From NCBI GenBank assembly GCA_002007465.1, contig LNAC01000375.1, forward strand, positions 784,831-848,830: 64,000 nt of DNA. Direction: 5' to 3'. The position numbers and the translations under genes are program-made. This stretch comes from Ailurus styani (taxonomy: Eukaryota > Chordata > Mammalia > Carnivora > Ailuridae). The notes below the pieces were generated by a model. It saw only the letters and a program-made list of their open reading frames with translations. It was not told where the DNA came from and did not search any database. The stretch's first letter is position 1. The number at the start of each line of letters is the position of its first letter. This document shows, one piece after another, positions 56,605-64,000 of this stretch.

Positions 56605-57329
56605 GCATCAACAAAAATGTCTATATTCAGCCTAAGCCCCTTTTTTGACCACTGCATTTGTACAGCATATTTAGCTGCCCATTTTTCAGATTCACTCAAA
56701 TATCTAAAAAGCATTTCAAACTATTTACCAGAGTAAGGTTTTGATATGTTAATTTATACTTCTTTTTCCTTTCACCTTGAATTGGCCTACTTCCCATCCT
56801 GCCTTTCAAGCAAAGATGCACATTATGGTACAGTGAAGGATCAGACAAGCAAAAAAGACCAAAACAATGCTGAGTTCTCTTTGAATTTTGTGTTCAGCTT
56901 GTAAAACTTGGGTATACATTTAAAATGTGTGAGTAAAGAATAGGCAAAACACTGAAACTTTCCCAGGAAGTATTATTCCCCCAAATAAAAATTGCCCTGG
57001 ATTATATATACTTCATATATGGGTACAAAGGGAAGCATTGTGGATTCAAGATCTATATTCTAATTAATTTGATTGAAAGTAAACTGAAAGTTGGATCTTC
57101 TAGAGGGATCTGGCACACTACTACTTCATGCCAGCCAGAGAAGGTATCAGGACACCACAGAGGAATGGAGGTGTGCAGAATCAGAAGGCAGGGCCATGTG
57201 AAGCCTGGTAGACGTTCCTGACTTACCTCTACAAAGACCACTCTCTCTTCCCTCTCAGATAATTAATCCTACTCATTTTCAGAACTTAATTACACTATGA
57301 CATAAATGCCCTCTGTTAATAAGCTCTCA
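56605..57329. other. Unique non-coding DNA
   Basis: Nothing recognised. Short minus-strand frames at 56454-56714 and 57053-57241 lack motifs. Confidence 0.5.
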
Positions 57330-57540
57330 AGTACTTTACTTTTTAGCACTTATGTTACATTCAAAATTAGAAAATAATTTGAATGATTTCATGATAATGT
57401 CTATTTTTAAGATAATGTCTTCTCCCATACGGTAAAAACTCTATGAGAGTAGGGTCTGTGGATTATTTATTCAGTGCCTAATGCATAGTAGGTGCTCAGT
57501 AAATAATTTTTAAAAGAACAAATAAATGAATGAAATATTA
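57330..57540 (+). repeat. L2 3'-end fragment, plus strand
   Basis: ACTTTTTAGCACTTATGTTAC, ACTCTATGAGAGTAGGGTCTG, ATGCATAGTAGGTGCTCAGTAA and the terminal AATAAATGAATGAA match the L2 3' terminus closely (by position 57338, 57439, 57481, 57520). Confidence 0.85.
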
Positions 57541-58020
57541 TTATCATCGTAACTCACTTTGTATACTGTTTCACAGTTCTGTTGTGTTGGGCCAAAAGAT
57601 CTTAAGAACATACCTATATACCTTGAAAAAGTATCTTATTTTTTGTGTTCATCAATCTTGAGGGCAGCTACTTGAGGGCCTTTCTCCTGCTTCATTCTAA
57701 AATATATTAATCTCACAAAGCCAATTTCTTATGTCCACTTGAGATAAAATTAATAAAACCAAAGACAATAAAGGCCATCCTCAAACTCAACCATGGATGA
57801 AGTATATTTCATGTGATCTTAAAAACTCTTTTAGGGTTAGGAAATTAACTTTCCCCTGAAAACTCAAAGCAACCACTTCCAAATGATCTTCCTACCAATT
57901 TATACATTCCTTGTTTTTTAATCTTGAGAGTATCACATTCTACCACCAATCTCTTAAGAACTCTCAATTCTTAAAAACAGTTCACCTCTAATAAATTTAT
58001 GAAAAATTTTTCAAAATACA
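57541..58020. other. Unique AT-rich non-coding DNA
   Basis: Nothing recognised. Confidence 0.5.
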
Positions 58021-58024
58021 ATGG

Positions 58025-58190
58025 CATTCTCATTTCCATAACAGCTCTCTGAATAATATGATGTATTATCACACCCACTGTCATTTTAACCAGAAGGATG
58101 CCAAAATTTAATGGGGTCAAATCATGTGCACAAGACTGTACAAGATGTATGTGGGACAGCTAAAATTTAAACCAGTTTTACTATGTTAAA
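58025..58190 (-). mobile_element. MIR SINE fragment, minus strand
   Basis: CATTTCCATAACAGCTCTCTG, ATGTATTATCACACCCACTG and GGGTCAAATCATGTGCACAAG follow the reversed MIR core order. Confidence 0.5.
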
Positions 58191-58307
58191 TAGAATTTTT
58201 CTATTTCATCATAATTCTCTCCTATAAAAATATAATATACTGAATATTGGTAACTTTTAGAGCTAGGCATTGTCAATAAATAAAGCGTATCAACAATTGT
58301 TCTTTGA

Positions 58308-58546
58308 GGGGCACCTAGATGGCTCAGTCAGTTAAGCATCTGCCTTTGGCTCAGGTCATGATCCCAGGGACCTGGGATTAAGCGTTGCTTCAGGCTCCCT
58401 GCTTAGTGGGGCTCCTGCTTCTCCCTCTCCCTTAGCCATTCCTCCCACTTGTGCTCCCTGGCTCTATTTCTCTGTCAGATAAACAAACAAACAAACAAAC
58501 AAACAAACAAATAAATAAATAAATAAATAAAATATATCTTTTAAAA
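58308..58546 (+). mobile_element. CAN SINE with long (AAAC)n(AAAT)n tail
   Basis: GGGGCACCTAGATGGCTCAG head. The tail has grown to an AAACAAAC run followed by AAATAAAT for about 60 bases. A perfect 13-bp target duplication AATTGTTCTTTGA is at 58295-58307 and 58547-58559. Confidence 0.96.
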
Positions 58547-58829
58547 AATTGTTCTTTGAATTATTATTTATCTGCAATTTTGTCAATAGGCTCCTATCTA
58601 ACTCTGTAAATGCATATATAAGAGATTTTGGAGCTAAAATTTTACGTAATCTACATTAAACATCATTTCGTATGCATAAAGCAGCTGAGGTCCAAAGTGA
58701 ACATGTCCAACCAAGCCCACTGCCACACACCTATTTGGCAGCTTAGCAGATACCAGTATTGATTTTTCTAACATGTTTCTACTATGTGTAAATTTTCAAG
58801 TAATTGTGTATCTGTAAGAACGGCCTAGG

Positions 58830-58990
58830 AGAGTGGCTCTCAACATTGCTTCACCTACGAGTTATCTGATAAAGACCTAGGCCCAGGAATAATGAATCAA
58901 ACCACCGAGTGAGGTCTTGGCGCCAGTATTTTTATAAAGTACCACAAGTTCATCCTAAAGTGTAGCATGGGTGGAAAATGTACAGTTTAA
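58830..58990 (+). mobile_element. MER5A-like hAT DNA transposon
   Basis: GAGTGGCTCTCAACATTGCT near the left end, AGACCTAGGCCCAGGAATAA in the middle and CCAGTATTTTTATAAAGTACC to the right match the MER5A layout (by position 58831, 58873, 58923). It keeps the left inverted-repeat region; the right end is decayed. Confidence 0.75.
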
Positions 58991-61129
58991 AAACTACCTA
59001 GTTGCCAAATGTTGTCTTGAGCATTCAAACTGCAGTTTTCTCTATTAACTGCAGAATTCCATGTTTCTTTCTCATTTCCTTCATAAATGTCATTTCCTAC
59101 TGTTTATTCTATAAGTTGAGTATTTGTGTGTGTGTGTGTGTATGTATGTGTGTGTGTTTAGTCTCAACCACCTCTGTGTAAATGAGAGCACCATTTACCT
59201 TTCTAACATGCTGCGTGTACAGAGAATAGAGGCAAAATCCTGCTTTCAACATCTATATGAATGACGGCATGTGTATGTCTGTGGACCTTCTGAAAATGAA
59301 ATTGAAAATTACTTGAATTTAAAAATTTTGTCATTCTTGCCTAAAATTTTTATATCTAAACTATCAGAAATATGTACATCATTATAAATTTATAGGTGAA
59401 GTAAGAGAATGCTATTTCATTCTGATGTTTACCCTACTTATCATTCTCCACCATGTTCTTTAAGGTAAGGAATTACAATGCAGTCACTTGTTTAAAATGT
59501 GTATTAACAGTTATAACTATATATATTTTTAAACTTCTCTTTTTAATGCACCGTTTCATCTCCATCAGTGAAATTTAGCTTTCTCCTTACTTTAGGAATG
59601 TCTTAAGGGCAAAAGTTTAACCAAGTCTTAATGCAAATTGCCCCATAGTGAATACATTAATAAAAATAATAACCAAGAAAAGGGATACACCAAGGTAAAT
59701 CATAGTGTGAATATACACAAGCCCATAAGTAATGTGGTTTGATAAAATGCATCAATGGCACTAAAGAAATCTTTGTCTTTATATGGCATGTGATTAGTAT
59801 CTCAATATACTAAGTACACATAAGCAGGTATTTTTATTTTCTCTAAGTTTTACTAATGCTCTCATGGCGAACCATTGTATGAATTTGTGGTTAAAACTCT
59901 AGAGGTATGTAAACGCTGAAAAAATAAAAGTCCAGACAAAAAATCATAATTGTTTTAAGAACAGGTATCAAAATTAAAAGCTATGCATTTGGTAGCTGCA
60001 CTATTCTCCTCAAATGGGAAAGAAAGTTTGCCCTCCTAAAGTAAATATTCTAAGGTATTCTTCATTTCACTAATTTACAAATGAAAAATAAACTGAAGAG
60101 TAGTAAATGTGTTCAAGTTCATGGTTATACATGCCTTCAAAAAATAAAGAGACTCATATTTTGGCTTTGATTTCCATATTTAATTTTCAGTAAAGCATAT
60201 TCTGAGAAAAAATATTTACAACCTAGTTATTTAAGTTTATAATGCTTATAATATATTCAGAATAAATTTAAATTATGAGTTCCTTTTATCATGTACTTAC
60301 AAAAATCATGAAACATCAACCCACTGGGTTGGAAATATTGACAAAATATCAAAACTGTCTTCATTTACTACAGGATTCTGTTTTTCAACCTTACTTTGAC
60401 AAGACGTGTCATCTTGACAAGCCAGTTAGCATAAATGACTTACAATTCCCTGAACTCTTATATTTAATATAGTCAGGACCCTGCACTTCAAATTGTCATA
60501 CACCATTATCATGTTTCAAGATGTCAGTCTCTTATCTGAAGGATATTACCTCCCCAAAGTGTAAATTCTTCTGATATTTTGTCTTTCGATGTCAGCATCA
60601 AATATGTGATCTTTGAACACTAATCTAATTCTTTATGGAGCTGTAAACGAACAACAACAAAGAATTTTGTTTTGATTGATAGATTGTTATTTTGTGATCC
60701 TGGGATTCAGAGAATGATTTTTAGTGACTGCTTATTTCTTCTATCATTTAGGGTCAAGTCCAAACTTTTATTACTGTAAAATTTAAATGAAAATATTTTC
60801 ATTTTTTTAGCTGTTTATGGCCTTCAGCAGCTTTCGAATTTAATTTTCAGAGAAGTAATTCTCTAAGGGCAAACTAAATTAATAAAATTTGATTCTTATA
60901 CATCCCTTGTGTACAACAATCAGTAGAATTTCACATGCTACATGCATATAAAGAATGGTTAAATAACAGTTTAGACAAATCATAAAAATTTTAGACATTT
61001 AAGACCTATCTGCATCCATGAACTAACGTGAATTTAATAAAATTGGACACCTCAGTGCTGACCTCTTTCTAAATATTTCTAAATAATACCCATGACTGGA
61101 AAGGTCTACCACATCAAATCAATGTAACT
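58991..61129. other. Unique AT-rich non-coding DNA, 2.1 kb
   Basis: Holds a (TG)n microsatellite at 59125-59158 with ATG interruptions. No other repeat or gene recognised; the 65-codon frame at 60275-60472 has no known content. Confidence 0.5.
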
Positions 61130-61144
61130 AAATACTTAGGCATA

Positions 61145-61426
61145 AGGGAAAAATAATGAAACAAGATGGGATGGGGAAGGAGACAAACCATAAGAGACTC
61201 CTAATCTCACAAAACAAACTGAGGGTTACTGGCAGGTGGGAGGGTAGGGATAGGGTGGATGGGTTATGGACATTGGGGAGGGTTTGTGCTTTGGTAAATG
61301 CTGTGAAAGATGTAAGCCGGATGATTCACAGACCTGTACCCCTGGGGCAAAGAATAAATAAATAAATAAATAAACAAACAAACAAATAAATAAATAAATA
61401 AAAATAAAAATAAAATGCAGATAAAA
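61145..61426 (+). mobile_element. Recent 5'-truncated L1 3'-end insertion
   Basis: 282-bp insertion: AGACAAACCATAAGAGACTC, the 3' UTR GGGATAGGGTGGATGGGTTA, ACCTGTACCCCTGGGGCAAA, then a patterned (AAAT)n/(AAAC)n tail of about 75 bases. A perfect 15-bp target duplication AAATACTTAGGCATA is at 61130-61144 and 61427-61441. The 69-codon frame at 61156-61365 is 3' UTR read-through. Confidence 0.97.
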
Positions 61427-61441
61427 AAATACTTAGGCATA

Positions 61442-62519
61442 CATATGGCAATTAATCATAGAATTATTTGTAAGAACAAATTAATGGGGGAACTATGTAT
61501 TAAACAATATGAAATAATATACAAACCACAACGTATCAATATAGCAGAATATTATGTCATGCCAATATTTTACTTTCCATAAAGGGAGATTAATGCTTTA
61601 ATGTATTTTATTGTGCTTTTCAAGAGTTGGAGGTTTATGCCTCATCAGCCCACAATATTCAAACAATGGAAAGTCTTCCTTGAGCAGAAGTTATTCAAAC
61701 ATTTAACTTAACATGTGATTATAAATATTCACATACATGAAATCCAGTGGCCCTATGTAATACATATCTCCCTCAATCTCAAAAGCTTTTAAAATATTTA
61801 AGAGGCATATAAATCACTCAGCTATCTGCAAGAAAGACTAGTAACTAGATTAAATACACTTATTCCACATTCTGTGAATGTTTGGATCATCTACACCTGC
61901 AAACATTGCTAGAAACTGAAGAAATGAAAGTTATGTTTACATCCTGATAAAACTCACCATTTATGGAAAACACAGGAGATGAGCATATACATGAAATATC
62001 TGAAGGCTTAATAGGAGACAACCATTCCCCATTTTCACATAGCTAACAAGTAGTTACGGACCTGAAGGCACCACTAAAGAAACTCTAAAATATTTCATAT
62101 GTCAGGAATTTGAATGGACAAATCCCCAAATCATATTTTGTATAAAAGGAGCACGACATTATGCACTAAGAACCTGAATCTGAAATCATTCCAGTGGAAA
62201 CAAATTAAATTTGCAGTTAAGTAAAGCAATGCATGAAAGCAAAATATCTCCACCAAATGAAACTCAAGAATGCAGTTTGACATTAATATTCTTTTATGAT
62301 TTTTTTTGGAAACTTGGTAATCATTCTAGTAGCTTCTTCATAGTGGCTAAGGAGAGTTTTAAAAATCTCTTTGAATTGTATAAACAAGTTAATGTATAGG
62401 TGGGTTTTTGGTGATAAAATAAGGTATACTGGTAAAAACTGCAAAGAAAATAAGGGAAGATTCTAAATTACTGTTTAAACTAATATATATTTTTTGATAG
62501 CCTCTAAAATAACACATAA
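61442..62519. other. Unique AT-rich non-coding DNA
   Basis: Nothing recognised. Confidence 0.5.
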
Positions 62520-62718
62520 GGGCACCTGGGTGGCTCAGTGGGTTAAAGCCACTGCCTTTGGCTCAGGTCATGATCTCAGGGTCCTGGGATCAAGGCCTGT
62601 ATAGGGCTCCCTGCTCAGCAGGGAGCCTGCTTCCTCCTCTCTTTCTCTGCCTGCCTCTCTGCCTACTTGTGATCTCTCTCTCTGTGTCAAATAAATAAAT
62701 AAAATCTTTAATAAAAAA
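62520..62718 (+). mobile_element. CAN SINE, young mustelid-type
   Basis: GGGCACCTGGGTGGCTCAGT head with GTGGGTTAAAGCC, CTACTTGTGATCTCTCTCTC body end and AAATAAATAAATAAAATC tail. Despite its youthful sequence no clean target duplication is visible. Confidence 0.93.
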
Positions 62719-63846
62719 AACTTAATATATTTTACTGAAATACATTGTATTATATTTGCTTCATCCATGCTTTAATACATTTGGCTGAATCTCTCATTAA
62801 AAAAAAAGACAGTGAAAGTAGGTGATGACAAGTTGAACTTTTCTAATAAGTCTTATTGCAATGCAAATTTACATTCCATTGCTGTATATATAAGGAATAA
62901 TTTGGACAGATGTTTAACTGACTTTCCCTATTAAAATTCACCATAAACGAACTGTCAAATTCAAATTGCTCTAAGCACAAAAGCCAACAAAGTCAAATTA
63001 AAGTAACTAACAGTAAAAAAAAAAGATTACTGCATCTTCGTAAAGGAAAAAAAATTAAAAATAATTAAATGAAGGGTAGCCTTGTGTGTGGCAAATAAGA
63101 TGAAATAATAACTTGAATTTACCTACCCCAAGTACTTCTTTTAAGAATGTCTTTCTACATGAAGGTAAAGACAGAAAAAGTTGATAATGTTTGGTTTGGC
63201 TTGTGTTTTTTGTTTGTTTTTGTTTGTTTGTTTTTGTTTTTGTTTTCTGAGACGAGTCAGTATTTTCTCTTTACATACAAAAGAGAACACAGGATTTCCC
63301 CCTGAGTCTGCATATTAAGAAAAAACATTTCATTCCATTTCAGGAAGAAATAGCAGGAGAGAAACATTCCAAAGACTCTACTTTTTTCAGGAAGGAGGAA
63401 TGCTTTAGCTGACTACTGAAACTGGGAGAGGGAAATAAATATGAAGACTGCCCTTCAGAGCTCTCTCTTTGGGAATTGCCTGCCTGCTAAGAGGGTACTT
63501 GGGATCTGCTGATGTCAACATCAGTCGGCTGTTCAGTATTACCTGTGACATCATCATGCTCTCAGCTGGAATATACATTAAGAGGTTCATTTGGCCAAAA
63601 ATCCATTCCACCTTCTCCAGATAAGATTCATCAGGAAAAAAAAAAAAAGGTGATTCTGATTTTGAGTCAAGCTCCAAAATGATTCCAACCTTGGGTATTA
63701 AAGAAGGGTGCTATTTTTCATCCTTTTACAATCTACGTATACATCATATCAACACATGATAGCAGTTCCATCAATTAAATCAATTACTTTAATCAATTAA
63801 GTTCTTCTTTACAATTTAAATAAAATATAAAGCATATCTGCTTCTT
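62719..63846. other. Unique non-coding DNA with a (TTTG)n-like tract
   Basis: GTTT/GTTTTT repeats at about 63202-63246. The interval 63320-63700 is less AT-rich and repeat-free. Its 90-codon minus-strand frame (63405-63677) has no motif I recognise. Confidence 0.45.
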
Positions 63847-64000
63847 TTTTTTTTTTTAAATATTTTATTTCTTTATTTGACACAGAGAGAGAGAGAGATC
63901 ACAAGTAGGCAGAGAGGCAGAGAGAGAGGAGGAAGCAGGCTCCCTGCCGAGCAGAGAGCCCGATATGGGCCTCGATCCCAGGACCCTGAGATCATGACCT
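63847..64000 (-). mobile_element. CAN SINE, young mustelid-type, minus strand, cut by window end
   Basis: T-run, ATTTTATTTCTTTATTTGAC, GATCACAAGTAGGCAGAGAGG, CGATCCCAGGACCCTGAG core. The head lies beyond the window. Confidence 0.93.

Noticed and set aside
62478..62520. 5' transduction ahead of the SINE at 62520, using AACTAATATATATTTT as left target copy
   Set aside because: The proposed right copy (AACTTAATATATTTT) needs two gaps in AT-rich sequence; not convincing.

Overview
The window looks like nuclear DNA from a carnivoran mammal, most probably a musteloid (weasel-family) species. The evidence is the repeat content. There are about 28 copies or fragments of tRNA-derived CAN SINEs (head G-C-C-T-G-G-G-T-G-G-C-T-C-A-G, pyrimidine-rich body, AAATAAATAAAATCTT-type tail). 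At least nine belong to a young variant with GTGGGTTAAAGC in the head and ACTTGTGATCTCTC near the tail, which I associate with mustelids. Several truncated L1 copies carry a carnivoran-type 3' UTR. The base composition is AT-rich and no CpG island was noticed.

I find no intact host protein-coding gene and no tRNA, rRNA or snRNA gene. No long open frame looks like an exon. The frames that do have recognisable sequence are decayed transposon proteins: L1 ORF2 endonuclease, reverse transcriptase and C-terminal pieces, plus a short endogenous-retrovirus envelope tail. This is therefore intergenic or deep-intronic DNA, and which of the two cannot be told from the window alone.

Layout. 1-7.6 kb: mostly unique AT-rich DNA with ancient L2/MIR-like and MER5-like remnants and one SINE. 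7.6-14.2 kb: SINE-dense, an old minus-strand L1 and a long L2 (reverse transcriptase to 3' end) broken by SINEs. 14.2-22.2 kb: two L1 3' halves in opposite orientation, unique AT-rich DNA, a 13-bp minisatellite and a near-perfect 33-bp inverted repeat. 22-29 kb: SINEs, a MaLR-type LTR, a 2-kb older L1 and a MIR. 29-40 kb: mostly unique DNA with simple repeats, an L1/SINE nest, MIR and L2. 40.5-44.7 kb: a long ancient minus-strand L1 pierced by SINEs. 45.1-46.3 kb: a short ERV1-like element that looks like a reverse-transcribed retroviral RNA. 47.6-52 kb: another MaLR LTR, L2 remnants (one about 2 kb) and a duplication split by a single N. 53-64 kb: young SINEs, a perfect 77-bp tandem duplication, MIR, MER5A-like and L2 remnants, and two small recent L1 insertions.

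The most interesting items are the ERV at 45.1-46.3 kb, whose ends look like a processed RNA rather than a provirus; a SINE reduced to 23 bp between perfect 15-bp target-site copies; two young SINEs with a tail-like A-run in front of the head but inside the target duplication; and the 33-bp inverted repeat at 21.9 kb. No convincing new gene system is present. Family names rest on recognition of consensus features by eye, not on a database search.
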